In this document: positions 11,228 through 19,109 of the stretch, piece by piece
Layout: each line of letters starts with the position of its first letter
Numbering within the stretch: the stretch's first letter is position 1
NCBI RefSeq assembly: GCF_010378095.1
Contig: NZ_WNJL01000035.1
Span: forward strand, 272,927-336,926
Length of the DNA: 64,000 bases
From: Acidithiobacillus ferrianus
GTDB taxonomy: Bacteria > Pseudomonadota > Gammaproteobacteria > Acidithiobacillales > Acidithiobacillaceae
Direction of reading: 5' to 3'
Notes under the pieces: generated by a model
The model's input: only the letters and a program-made list of their open reading frames with translations
What the model was told of the DNA's origin: nothing
Database searches by the model: none
Translations under genes and position numbers: made by a program

Positions 11228-11825
11228 ACGCTAAGCTCTCCAGTTGATGGCGATAAGTGCGGATGGCGTTGGATACGGTGCGTACCGCCTCACCCATGTC
11301 GCGTGAAACGCGCATCAGCGGGGCGCCCGTGTCTTCGGCCAATGCCGCTTCGATACGGCCATTGGTCACCACATACTCCTGTTCCTCAATGCCTTCTTGC
11401 AGGACATCCACCGTGGCGATGAGACGAAGCAGTATTTTCCGTGCCTCGACCTCTTCCCGGGCAATGGTGTCCCGCCATCGCGTCCGGATGTTCTCGAGAC
11501 TGGCGCAAATCTGCCCATATTGCGCCATGGCCTGGGCGATGGCGCTAAACGAGGCCACGAAGCGCTGGTGCTGGAGAATACGCATATGCGCCTGGATCAG
11601 GGGGGCGATGGTCTCCTGCAGATGGGACGCGGATTCCTTGAGGTTGGCGGCGCGTTCGCGGAAGGCCTGGGCGACCACACCGTATCCGGCCAGCGTGTTG
11701 CCGTGGCGCTTGACCAGCACCATGGCGTTCAGGGCCCGGCGATCGATCTCGCGCAGGGATTTTTCGATGCTCTGGCGGGCGACGAAGGAGGCGTCGACGA
11801 CTTGCATGATGTGCTGAATCTCCAT
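11205..11825 (-). CDS. Short helical protein with a degenerate chemoreceptor-tip hairpin
   Basis: Not a named family that I recognise. The 206 residues are almost entirely amphipathic helix, with no membrane segment and no CZB or HAMP domain. Residues 31-59 align without gaps to the signalling hairpin of methyl-accepting proteins: it opens ALNA and keeps the R, the G-x-x-x-x-G spacing, GVVA and a later R-x-x-A, about 11 of 29 positions matching the receptor at 7997-9340. The QTNLL segment before it and the Glu-rich kinase-contact residues are lost. It sits between cheA (TGATG overlap) and the ODP-like gene, so it may link ODP to CheA. The alternative start TTG 11828 is less likely than ATG 11825. 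Confidence 0.75.
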   Translation of the reverse strand: MEIQHIMQVVDASFVARQSIEKSLREIDRRALNAMVLVKRHGNTLAGYGVVAQAFRERAANLKESASHLQETIAPLIQAHMRILQHQRFVASFSAIAQAMAQYGQICASLENIRTRWRDTIAREEVEARKILLRLIATVDVLQEGIEEQEYVVTNGRIEAALAEDTGAPLMRVSRDMGEAVRTVSNAIRTYRHQLESLAYESSTDI

Positions 11826-13918
11826 CAAGCGGCACCTCGCTGGGTCGGGAGGGTTCTGGCCACGGTGGCTTGTTCCAGGACGCGACCGATCAGCGTGCCC
11901 GGGTCCAGGATGAGGACGACCTGGCCCTTGCCGGAAATGGTCGCGCCTTGATACCAGTTTCGCTCGGCCAGGAAATCGATGGGTTTGACCACCGAATCCT
12001 CATTCCCGAGCACCTCTGAAACCATGAACAGGCCACGTTCGGTGAGGACGCCCTCCATGGGCTCGGAGCCCAGGCGTAGAGGGCGTTCGTGGAGCAGGGC
12101 GCCCAAGTCCACCATCGGTGTGACCAGGGTGTCATCCACCCGGTACACGCTGCGGCCACCCATGCGATGGATTCGGTGCTCCTGGATGTCCAGGAGACTG
12201 TCGATACTCGAGATGGGTAGCGCATAGATTTCCCGGCGCAACCGCAGATAAAGCACGGGTAGCACCGCCATGGTCAATGGAAATTCCATGGCGATGCTGG
12301 TACTGAGACCCAGCCGGGTTTGAATGTCGAGGCGACCACGCAGTTTACGCACGGTTTCTCTGACGACATCCATGCCGACGCCGCGGCCGGAGAGATCGGT
12401 GGCTTGATCCTTGGTGGAGAAGCCGGGGCGAAAGATCAGTTCCAGGGCCTCCTGTTCCGAGAGGCGGGCGGCCTGCTCCTGGGTGATGACGCCCTTGTCC
12501 ATGGCTTTTTGGGTCACAAACTGGCGATCAATGCCGCAGCCGTCGTCGGACACTTCAATGCGTACCTTGTCGCCGAGGTGGATGGCGGCCACGCGGATGG
12601 TGGCTTCGCGGGATTTGCCACCGGCCTGGCGCACTTCCGGTAGCTCGATGCCGTGGTCGAGACTGTTGCGGATCAAATGCGTCATGGGACCAGAGAGGGC
12701 ATCGACGACGGTTTTGTCGATCTCGACTTCCTCGCCGACGATGTCGAGTTTGACTTCCTTACCGAGCTGCCGGGAGGCATCGCGCACCACGCGGGGCAAC
12801 TGCTGGAAGAGTCGTTTGCAGGGTTGCATCCTCAGGCGCATGACCGTGCTCTGGAGATCGTTGACGGTAAGGTCCACTTCACGGGCGATGCGCGCCATAT
12901 CCTCGTTTTCTTCACCCAGGCTACTGACTGCCGACGCCAGGCGATTGCGCAGGAGAACCAGTTCACCGACCTGATTCATCACCGCGTCGAGACGCAGCGC
13001 GTCGACGCGGAGGGTGGTGTCGGCGGCCTCCGGGATGTTCTGCGCGCGCGCGCTGGCGGTGGAGTTCGCCACCGGCACCGGCGTTGCGGGCAACACCGCC
13101 TGTGCATTGAGGTTCTGGATGGGAAGACGGACAGGGGATGCGGGCGCGTCGGCGGTTCTGGCGGGTTGCGCCTGCGTGGCGGGTTCCGGAGCGGCGTGTC
13201 CCGGCGCCTGACCGCCATAGAGTTGATCCAGCACCCGTTCGAATTCTTCCGGGCTGATTTCGTCTCCCGCGAGGCAGGATGACTCCGGGGCATCGGTGAG
13301 GCCGGGAGCCTGGTTACCGTAGAGGGTGTCGAGGACGGCTTCAAATTCGGCTTCACTGATTTCGTCGTTGCCGTCCGGCGCCGAACGGCTGCCGGTATCG
13401 TTACGCTCAACGTAGACGCCGTGGTGACCGTCGACGGTGGTCCGCCGACTGGCCAAGAGAGTGGCTTCCGCGGGTGGACAGCGGGTGGCGTCCATGCCGA
13501 ACGCGCCTGTTTCTGCGCTGGCATCTTGCGGGCGGGGCGCTTGTCCGGCGGCAAGTTGCTGAATGAGCAGACCGAGATCCCGGGGACCGGGTGTCGGATT
13601 ATCGCCATGACCCAGTTGCTGCAACATGTCATCGATGACGTCCAGGCCCTTGAGAATGGCGTCTATCATGTTGGCGGAGAGGGTCAGCGTGTGCGAACGT
13701 AGCTTGTCCAGGAGGTCTTCCAGGTGGTGTGTCCAACTGACGAGGTGCTCCGCCTCCAGAAATCCCGCTCCACCTTTCAGGGTGTGAAAGGCCCGGAATA
13801 CCGACGCCAGGATTTCATCGTTGCCTGGATCGGCCTCCAGGCGGAGGGTGTTCTCCTGGGCTTTTTCGAGGAGTTCGCGGGCCTCGGGAAGGTAGTCCTG
13901 CAAAATATCCATGTCCAT
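11825..13918 (-). CDS. cheA: Chemotaxis histidine kinase CheA
   Basis: CheA phosphorylates CheY and CheB in response to receptors. The 697 residues comprise: HPt domain with phosphoacceptor His45 in FHTLKGG; a long linker (residues about 130-300) lacking a recognisable P2 domain but holding two copies of a DEIS-x-x-EFE-x-x-LD-x-LYG-x-QAPG peptide; dimerisation helices; a complete kinase domain (HLIRNSLDHGIE, DDGCGID, FRPGFST, GRGVGMDVV); and a C-terminal CheW-like domain. ATG 13918 is preferred because GGGG lies 8 bases upstream; TTG 13924 is also possible. It follows cheZ after 2 bases. Confidence 0.96.
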   Translation of the reverse strand: MDMDILQDYLPEARELLEKAQENTLRLEADPGNDEILASVFRAFHTLKGGAGFLEAEHLVSWTHHLEDLLDKLRSHTLTLSANMIDAILKGLDVIDDMLQQLGHGDNPTPGPRDLGLLIQQLAAGQAPRPQDASAETGAFGMDATRCPPAEATLLASRRTTVDGHHGVYVERNDTGSRSAPDGNDEISEAEFEAVLDTLYGNQAPGLTDAPESSCLAGDEISPEEFERVLDQLYGGQAPGHAAPEPATQAQPARTADAPASPVRLPIQNLNAQAVLPATPVPVANSTASARAQNIPEAADTTLRVDALRLDAVMNQVGELVLLRNRLASAVSSLGEENEDMARIAREVDLTVNDLQSTVMRLRMQPCKRLFQQLPRVVRDASRQLGKEVKLDIVGEEVEIDKTVVDALSGPMTHLIRNSLDHGIELPEVRQAGGKSREATIRVAAIHLGDKVRIEVSDDGCGIDRQFVTQKAMDKGVITQEQAARLSEQEALELIFRPGFSTKDQATDLSGRGVGMDVVRETVRKLRGRLDIQTRLGLSTSIAMEFPLTMAVLPVLYLRLRREIYALPISSIDSLLDIQEHRIHRMGGRSVYRVDDTLVTPMVDLGALLHERPLRLGSEPMEGVLTERGLFMVSEVLGNEDSVVKPIDFLAERNWYQGATISGKGQVVLILDPGTLIGRVLEQATVARTLPTQRGAA

Positions 13919-13920
13919 GT

Positions 13921-14409
13921 TCAAATCCCCAATTCGGCGAGCAGGGCGTCTACTTCGTCTTGATCGACGCTGGGATTGGCGTCTTCGCGCGCGTCCGTCC
14001 GTCCGGCGACGTTCGGGTTGGGTTCCAGGCCGATTTCGGCCAGGGTCAGACGAATGCGTTCTTCGACTGCCTGCAGGAGGGCGATGGCTTTTTTTAGCCG
14101 TTGACCGGCAAGATCTTGCCCCTGCTGGCTGGCCAGAATGGTGAGCAGGGCGCTGTCAATGCGTTCGAGCGCTGCGTCGATGAAGGTGTGGTCGGCGCTG
14201 CGAATGTCATTGACGGCATCCTGGGCACGCTCGACGGCGGAGAGCGTGGCCATGGTCTGCTCTTCGGTGAGGCGCAACGCTTCCTCCAATGGGTTTTGCG
14301 CATCGGAGAGATGCTCTTCCGCGGTATTGGCAATGCGTTTCAGACCCTCGCGGAGGAGTAGCTCGGCCTCGCTCAGCAGGCGCCCGGGATGGGGTGCGTG
14401 ATCGTTCAC
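13921..14409 (-). CDS. cheZ: CheY-P phosphatase CheZ
   Basis: CheZ removes phosphate from CheY. The 162 residues are shorter than the roughly 214 of E. coli. The catalytic pair is present in QDLAGQ (Asp99 and Gln103), aligning with QDLTGQ of E. coli (D143, Q147), and the extreme C-terminus [14 protein letters not shown] is the CheY-binding helix. A GTG start at 14409 overlaps the cheY TGA by three bases (GTGA), which fixes the start better than upstream ATGs lying inside cheY. Confidence 0.93.
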   Translation of the reverse strand: MNDHAPHPGRLLSEAELLLREGLKRIANTAEEHLSDAQNPLEEALRLTEEQTMATLSAVERAQDAVNDIRSADHTFIDAALERIDSALLTILASQQGQDLAGQRLKKAIALLQAVEERIRLTLAEIGLEPNPNVAGRTDAREDANPSVDQDEVDALLAELGI

Positions 14410-14825
14410 AATAGGCCTCTCTGGGCGGCTTGCAGGCGCTTGAAAACGGCGTCGAGCTTTTCTCGAAGGGTGTCGGCGGTGAAAGGTTTGACGATATAGC
14501 CGTTTACTCCAGCCTGAGCCGCTTCCAGAATATTTTCCCGTTTGGCTTCCGCCGTGACCATGAGCACCGGGATATGTTTGAGCTGCGCGTCCGCACGAAT
14601 GGTGCGGAGCAGATCGATGCCCTGCATGTTGGGCATGTTCCAATCGGAGACGACAAAATCGAAAGGGCGACTGCGCAGTTTTTGTAGTGCCTGCACACCA
14701 TCCTCGGCTTCATCGAAGTTAATGAAACCCAGTTCTCTCAGGAGGTTGCGTACAATCCGGCGCATGGTGGAGAAGTCGTCCACCACGAGAATGTGGATGC
14801 CTTTGTCGACCTGATCTATTCCCAT
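14406..14825 (-). CDS. cheY: Chemotaxis response regulator CheY
   Basis: Single-domain receiver of 139 residues that, when phosphorylated by CheA, binds FliM to change flagellar rotation. The acidic pair Asp16-Asp17 ([16 protein letters not shown]), phosphoacceptor Asp61 (SDWNMPNM), the conserved Thr in MVTAEA and the Lys in YIVKPF are all seen. The [12 protein letters not shown] helix is characteristic of CheY. First gene of cheY-cheZ-cheA, preceded by sigma54-like (14924-14940) and sigma28-like (14979-15005) elements. Confidence 0.97.
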   Translation of the reverse strand: MGIDQVDKGIHILVVDDFSTMRRIVRNLLRELGFINFDEAEDGVQALQKLRSRPFDFVVSDWNMPNMQGIDLLRTIRADAQLKHIPVLMVTAEAKRENILEAAQAGVNGYIVKPFTADTLREKLDAVFKRLQAAQRGLL

Positions 14826-14923
14826 ATGCTGCTGTTCTCCTCCTGAGTGCAGTCCGCCCTGTCCGACTGCCAGGGACCGATCATCCGCGATACGGACGTC
14901 GCCCCCTGTCGGTGATGCATTTA

Positions 14924-14940
14924 AGCAAACTCTATACCAG
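14924..14940 (-). promoter_or_regulatory. Sigma54 (-24/-12) promoter candidate for the cheY operon
   Basis: On the minus strand CTGG-N10-GCTT is read: GG at 14938-14937 and GC at 14926-14925, exactly 10 bases apart, in the context TGGTAT-N5-TTGCT. Transcription would start near 14913, about 88 bases before cheY. The GG/GC spacing and TTGC box are seen; use by FleQ-type activation is inferred. Confidence 0.5.
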
Positions 14941-14978
14941 CGAGGCCGGGGTGCCGGTCCAGCGCGGTCCTATTGAGG

Positions 14979-15005
14979 AGTACGGCACGAAAGCGGAAAA
15001 ACTGA
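14979..15005 (-). promoter_or_regulatory. Sigma28 (FliA) promoter candidate upstream of cheY
   Basis: Minus-strand TCAG (15005-15002), 15 bases, then GCCGTACT (14986-14979). The same TCA(A/G)-N15-GCCGT arrangement occurs before fliC, flgM and the second fliS, and resembles TAAA-N15-GCCGATAA of enteric FliA. The -10 match is weaker than for the others at its last three bases. Confidence 0.45.
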
Positions 15006-15026
15006 AGGGTGCCGCGGCCCGGACAA

Positions 15027-15686
15027 TTAGCGGGAGGGTGCCCAGAATTGCGGGTAGCCCCGATGCTTGGTGAGGTTGGCGATACGCCGAGTGACGGTGC
15101 TGGCTGCGGACCGGTTGGGCACGGGGCCTACCAAGACGCGGTACAGCGGGTTCTGGGGCAACGTGCCGATGCAGGCGCTAAACCCTTTGCCGTGGACCTG
15201 TGTCGCCAAAGCGGCCGCCATGCCGGTGCGCCCGAAGGCCCCCAATTGCACGTACCAGCCGGCGTCGCTGCAGGGGGTGCCCAGGGTGGGGGTAGTGGAA
15301 GCCGCTGGCATTTTGGGGATGGGTGGGGGGAGGAGGGATTTCTGGGCCGGAACCCGGGTGGATCGGGGGGCTGTGACAACCATCGCGGGCGCGGCCATCG
15401 GCTGGTTGCGGGGAGGGAGGGCCGCCACCTCTACCGGGGGGGAGACCGTGGAGACCGTTGGCATGCTTGCGGGTGCGGAAGAGTGTGCCACGGTGGGTTG
15501 CGGCAAGCTTAAAAAAGCGTTGGCTCCGCTGGAGTGAAGGGCCCTGAGGGTGCCTGTTTTGTGCCGTTCGGAATGCTCCCAGTACATTTCTGCCGCGACC
15601 ACGATCAACAGTATGAAGGCGATGGCCATGACGCGATTGAGGCGTTTCTGCTGTTTTTGCCAGCGGTCGATTTCGTTGGGTGTCAT
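15027..15686 (-). CDS. Membrane-anchored SPOR-domain protein in the motility cluster
   Basis: The 219-residue protein has a short cytoplasmic start, one membrane helix (about residues 18-38), a Pro/Ala/Ser-rich periplasmic linker and a C-terminal SPOR domain (about 140-219, GWYVQLGAFG onward, with a late YRVLVGPV), which binds denuded peptidoglycan. The start MTPNEIDRW at 15686 has GGAG 10 bases upstream; ATG 15704 sits on that ribosome site. It follows motD and overlaps its end region. SPOR proteins are usually septal; its place next to motD hints at a stator or cell-pole role, which is a guess. Confidence 0.82.
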   Translation of the reverse strand: MTPNEIDRWQKQQKRLNRVMAIAFILLIVVAAEMYWEHSERHKTGTLRALHSSGANAFLSLPQPTVAHSSAPASMPTVSTVSPPVEVAALPPRNQPMAAPAMVVTAPRSTRVPAQKSLLPPPIPKMPAASTTPTLGTPCSDAGWYVQLGAFGRTGMAAALATQVHGKGFSACIGTLPQNPLYRVLVGPVPNRSAASTVTRRIANLTKHRGYPQFWAPSR

Positions 15687-15700
15687 TCTCGAATCACTCC

Positions 15701-16561
15701 TCATACCTGACCGCGCTGATTCAGGGCGCCCGCCATGATCGGGTCGGTTCCGGCGCTGCTCGGATGTTGCGGGGCGACCACCACGATGCTTACTCGTCGA
15801 TTCATCACCAGTCCCTTCGCCGTATCATTGGGCGCCACCGGATGATACTTGCCATAGCCCGCCGCGACCAAATGCCGGGGATTCACGCCGTGCTGGACGA
15901 AGATTTCCACCACGGAAACAGCCCGCGCGGCGGACAACGCCCAATTGGAAGGAAACTGCGCGGTACGAATGGGCAAGTCGTTGGTAAATCCGGCCACCTG
16001 GATTTGATAGGGCACTTGACTTAACACTTGTGCGATGGCCCCCAGCGTGGCGGTGGCATTCGGGCTCAGTTGCGCCTGTGCCGAGTGAAACAGGATTTTG
16101 GCATTGAGGTCGATGACGACACCCAGATTGCTTCGGTGAATGGCGACACTGCCCTGTTCGATCAGCGGTCTAAGCAGCGTTTCCATCTGCGCTTCAATGC
16201 GCCGCATGGCGGTATCGGGATGCGATGGTGTTTGCGGGTCGTTTTTCGCGCGGGGAGAGACCCGGCCCTTTTGCACATGAGGCACGGGGGTGGCGTCGGC
16301 GATTTTAGGCAGGGGTGGCAGTTTTATCGGTGTCTGGTTGAGGGGAGGGGGGGTGTCGGAACGGATGGGTACCGGTGACCAGGGTTGACCACTGAAGGCG
16401 GATACCAAGGTCTTCGACAGGACTTTGTACTTGCCTTCATTGACCGAGGAAATAGCGTACATCACCACGAAAAAAGCGAAGAGCAGGGTGATGAAGTCGG
16501 CATAGGAGACCAGCCAGCGTTCGTGATTGTCCCACTCTTCTGCTTTTTTGCGGCGTGCCAT
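15701..16561 (-). CDS. motD: Flagellar motor stator protein MotD (MotB family)
   Basis: MotB-type stator subunit of the MotCD system. The 286 residues have a short basic start, a single membrane helix holding the proton-binding Asp22 (VSYADFITLLFAFF), a Pro-rich periplasmic linker and an OmpA-like peptidoglycan-binding domain (residues about 150-270, NDLPIR, NWALSAARA, NRRVSIVV). The EGKYKVLS segment after the helix is typical of MotD rather than MotB. Its normal partner motC is about 37 kb away at 53205-53948 on the same strand, unusual because motC-motD are normally adjacent. Confidence 0.88.
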   Translation of the reverse strand: MARRKKAEEWDNHERWLVSYADFITLLFAFFVVMYAISSVNEGKYKVLSKTLVSAFSGQPWSPVPIRSDTPPPLNQTPIKLPPLPKIADATPVPHVQKGRVSPRAKNDPQTPSHPDTAMRRIEAQMETLLRPLIEQGSVAIHRSNLGVVIDLNAKILFHSAQAQLSPNATATLGAIAQVLSQVPYQIQVAGFTNDLPIRTAQFPSNWALSAARAVSVVEIFVQHGVNPRHLVAAGYGKYHPVAPNDTAKGLVMNRRVSIVVVAPQHPSSAGTDPIMAGALNQRGQV

Positions 16562-16793
16562 GGTGATCTCCCGTTGCCCATCTGCCCCGGGAAATAGTCG
16601 ATTTTTCCGATCCTGCAGCGGTCCTGCCCGGCAAGGCGAAAACCGTGCCGTGAACCGCCACCAACGGCGGCATGAATCATGCTTTTGGAGAGGTCATCCG
16701 CGGAAACGGATCGTCACGATCACCTCGGATCCGGCGGTCTTCCATCGAGATCGTCAAAAACTTGACGACACACATGCGCAATGCGAGGACGAG

Positions 16794-17534
16794 ATGCGGT
16801 CAAATCAGAGCTTCCTGGATCAGTTGTTTGATGAAAAAAATCGGCAAACCGGGAAAGGGCAGATAGAGCGGGCCCTCACCGAACTGATCGGGGGGAAAGC
16901 GCTGACGGTGATGGTAGGGCGTAGTGGTGGCGTTTTGGCCGAGGCCGCACTTCTGCATGCCGAAACAGGCGCCGCCCTGATCCTCGATGAACTGATGCCG
17001 GAAGCAGAAAATGCCCGGCTGCTGTGCGGAGAGGATTTACTCCTGTGGAGCACGTCGATGCTGCCCCTGGGATTCCAAAGCACAGTGATCGAGAGACTAC
17101 AGTGGCAGTGTTACGGCGCCGTGCGCATTCAATGGCCCGATGCGCTTTATCATCTGCAGCGGCGCGCCGCTCTGCGCGCCGTGCCCGCGGAGGCCGATGG
17201 GATGACGCTGTCCATTCACCGCCACGGTGCGCGCAATTGCGCCGGATTCTGTGTGGATATGGGCGCCGGCGGCATGCGCGCACGCATCCAGGCACCCGGC
17301 GATTATCCGATGACCGCCGGCGAGATGCTGGCCGGTGTGCGGTTCACCTTTCAGGGCAGGGCGTACCGGGTGGAGGCGCAGGTCCGTTATGTGGAGCCGG
17401 TGCGTTACCCCCGGGGCATCGCCACGCAAGACATGGGCCTCAGCTTCGTGCGGGCTCCAGGCATGTTGCAGGAACAGATCACCCAGTATGCCTTGCGCTG
17501 CGATCGTGAGCGCTTACGCAGCGCCCATCGCTAG
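16794..17534 (+). CDS. ycgR: YcgR-type PilZ protein, cyclic di-GMP flagellar brake
   Basis: YcgR proteins bind cyclic di-GMP and act on the flagellar motor. The 246 residues have an N-terminal YcgR domain (about 20-115) and a PilZ domain (about 118-235) with RRAALR (RxxxR) and DMGAGGMRA in place of the D/NxSxxG motif, so Ser is replaced by Gly. The real start is ATG 16794 (MRSNQSFLD), not the upstream ATG inside motD. It diverges from motD and its end overlaps the convergent fliW end by 21 bases. Confidence 0.83.
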   Translation: MRSNQSFLDQLFDEKNRQTGKGQIERALTELIGGKALTVMVGRSGGVLAEAALLHAETGAALILDELMPEAENARLLCGEDLLLWSTSMLPLGFQSTVIERLQWQCYGAVRIQWPDALYHLQRRAALRAVPAEADGMTLSIHRHGARNCAGFCVDMGAGGMRARIQAPGDYPMTAGEMLAGVRFTFQGRAYRVEAQVRYVEPVRYPRGIATQDMGLSFVRAPGMLQEQITQYALRCDRERLRSAHR

Positions 17535-18011
17535 AGCGCTGGCTACGGCATTCTGTCGGCTGAGTCCGAGGTGGATGAGGGGTGCGTTCAGGGTTGCCGG
17601 GGGCGTTTTGGCGGTGGAAACATGCGCGGGGTTGGGTTCGGCATGTTCGACGATCCATTGACCGAATCGGCGCGTGCCGGGCAGGAAATACAGCGGAGCC
17701 AGGGCGTTGGCCTGTAAAGCCTCGTTGGCTTTTTGCGGCAGGATGACCATGACCATGCTGGTTCCATCCGTTTCCTGCGCCGCAAAGTGTGGGCGTTGCG
17801 GGTAGTGCAGGCCAAAATGGTCCGGTGCAACCAGCAGAAAGGCGATCAGCGGTTCCTCCAGGGATTGCAGCCAGAGGAAAGGGCCCTGTTCTTGAACATG
17901 AAGCAGTGCGAATCGTTGCAGTTCCGCGAAGCCCGGCAGGGGAGCGATGCAATGCCATATCTGCGCATCAGAAACGGGCAGGAGTCCAAAGCGGGTGGAG
18001 TAGTCGGTCAT
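17514..18011 (-). CDS. fliW: Flagellar assembly factor FliW
   Basis: FliW binds flagellin and, when flagellin is secreted, is freed to antagonise CsrA. The 165 residues start MTDYSTRFGLLP and contain the family segments PLPGFAELQRFALLH and LAPLYFLPGTRRFGQ. ATG 18011 overlaps the csrA stop (ATGA, 18008-18011), so the two are translationally coupled. The last ~20 residues are a divergent tail. Confidence 0.9.
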   Translation of the reverse strand: MTDYSTRFGLLPVSDAQIWHCIAPLPGFAELQRFALLHVQEQGPFLWLQSLEEPLIAFLLVAPDHFGLHYPQRPHFAAQETDGTSMVMVILPQKANEALQANALAPLYFLPGTRRFGQWIVEHAEPNPAHVSTAKTPPATLNAPLIHLGLSRQNAVASALAMGAA

Positions 18012-18274
18012 TTTTGCGCTTCCTGAATGGTGTCCGTGTCCTGGGTGGTTGGGTGATGAGACAGTAGCCACTGGTTGAATTGGGCGGGGGCCACGGCTTG
18101 GGCGGACTGGTTGGCCCGCCGAACGGATTCCAGTAACTCCTCCCGAAGGATGATCACGTCGTGGGCACTTTCTATCCCCAGCCGTACCTGACCATCTTCG
18201 ATACGGGTGACGACGATACGAATGTCGTCGCCGATGCAGATGGCCTGGCCGCGACGCCGGGTGAGTACGAGCAT
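18008..18274 (-). CDS. csrA: Translational regulator CsrA with a long C-terminal tail
   Basis: CsrA binds GGA motifs in mRNA leaders. The 88-residue protein begins MLVLTRRRGQAICIGDDI, with the conserved beta core through IILREEL, then a tail of about 35 residues (Gln/Ala/Thr-rich) beyond the roughly 61-residue norm. It lies one base after flgN and overlaps fliW. In this setting its likely target is the fliC leader, as with CsrA-FliW-Hag in Bacillus; that is inference. Confidence 0.95.
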   Translation of the reverse strand: MLVLTRRRGQAICIGDDIRIVVTRIEDGQVRLGIESAHDVIILREELLESVRRANQSAQAVAPAQFNQWLLSHHPTTQDTDTIQEAQK

Positions 18275-18275
18275 C

Positions 18276-18677
18276 TCAGGCGCTGCCGATCAGGTGTCGC
18301 TGGGCGGAGTGCTGGGTGGTTCCGCCATCGGTGTAGAGGGGATCACTGGTCCCGAAGAGGATTTGCCAGGCGCCTCGATTGAAGCGCTCCAGAGCCCCGA
18401 TGATTTGCCCATTTCGTTGATTATGCAGGATGATCCGCCCCAGCAGCGCCCGGCGTTGCGCTTGCAGTTCCAGGTGGGCGGCGGTGGAGGGCTGGGGGTG
18501 GCGACGGGTCTCGAGGGCGCTGATGCTTTGGTAGAGCCGCTCTTTTTCCGCGGCAATGGATTCCAGCGCCGTCATGTCCCCGGATTGTAGGCAATGTTCC
18601 TCCTGATGCAGCAGTTGGAGCAAGGTCTCCAGCGCGCCGATTTGTTGCTGCAGCGCGGTGCTTGTCGGGCTCTCCAT
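18276..18677 (-). CDS. flgN: Flagellar export chaperone FlgN
   Basis: FlgN escorts the hook-filament junction proteins FlgK and FlgL to the export gate. The 133 residues are mainly helical, with a QQQIGALETLLQLLHQEE N-terminal helix and a terminal LFGTSDPLYTDGG-type region typical of FlgN. It lies 3 bases after flgM with no clear own ribosome site, so coupling is likely. A second FlgN-like gene lies at 27494-27856. Confidence 0.8.
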   Translation of the reverse strand: MESPTSTALQQQIGALETLLQLLHQEEHCLQSGDMTALESIAAEKERLYQSISALETRRHPQPSTAAHLELQAQRRALLGRIILHNQRNGQIIGALERFNRGAWQILFGTSDPLYTDGGTTQHSAQRHLIGSA

Positions 18678-18680
18678 GGA

Positions 18681-19013
18681 TCAGGCCTTTTTGTTGACGG
18701 CCAAGGGCAAGAACTGCTGCATGTCCTGGATGAGGCCTTGTCCGATGTGTGGCGGGGAGATTTGATAGGTGCCATTGGCGAGGGCTGACTTGATGCTCTG
18801 CACGCGTCCGCTGTCCGCGGGCACGGAGGTCTGGGCGGCGAGCAGACTGCGAGCCGCGGGAGACAGCGTGACATGGTCCTGTGCCACGGCCGGGCCTTTG
18901 GCGGGCTGCGTGGTGCCGACCCCGGAGACGGGCTGATTCGCTGTGACTGTCGAATCGGCGCTCGTCCGTACCTTCGTGCCGGGTACACCGGAATAGGGGT
19001 TAATCGGATTCAT
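18681..19013 (-). CDS. flgM: Anti-sigma28 factor FlgM
   Basis: FlgM holds FliA inactive until it is exported through the finished hook. The 110-residue protein starts MNPINPYSG with AAGGAG upstream; the first half is Thr/Ser/Val-rich and unfolded-looking, and the C-terminal half (SGRVQSIKSALANGTYQI) matches the FliA-binding helices. First gene of flgM-flgN-csrA-fliW, behind a sigma28-like promoter, giving the usual FliA-FlgM feedback. Confidence 0.92.
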   Translation of the reverse strand: MNPINPYSGVPGTKVRTSADSTVTANQPVSGVGTTQPAKGPAVAQDHVTLSPAARSLLAAQTSVPADSGRVQSIKSALANGTYQISPPHIGQGLIQDMQQFLPLAVNKKA

Positions 19014-19046
19014 GATGACAGATCTCCTTATTACGCTTAAATCCGT

Positions 19047-19073
19047 ATTACGGCACATTGAAGCAGGAACTGA
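19047..19073 (-). promoter_or_regulatory. Sigma28 (FliA) promoter candidate for flgM-flgN-csrA-fliW
   Basis: Minus-strand TCAG (19073-19070), exactly 15 bases, GCCGTAAT (19054-19047). The start would be near 19040, about 27 bases before flgM and just ahead of AAGGAG. Same architecture as the fliC element. Confidence 0.6.
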
Positions 19074-19109
19074 AGGCGAACACAAAAACTTTCGGGCACA
19101 GACCATTGT

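Noticed and set aside
16610..16640. GG-N10-GC match upstream of motD on the minus strand
   Set aside because: Only GG, GC and a TTGC are matched; the -24 box lacks the CAC-like bases, and such matches arise often by chance in GC-rich DNA.
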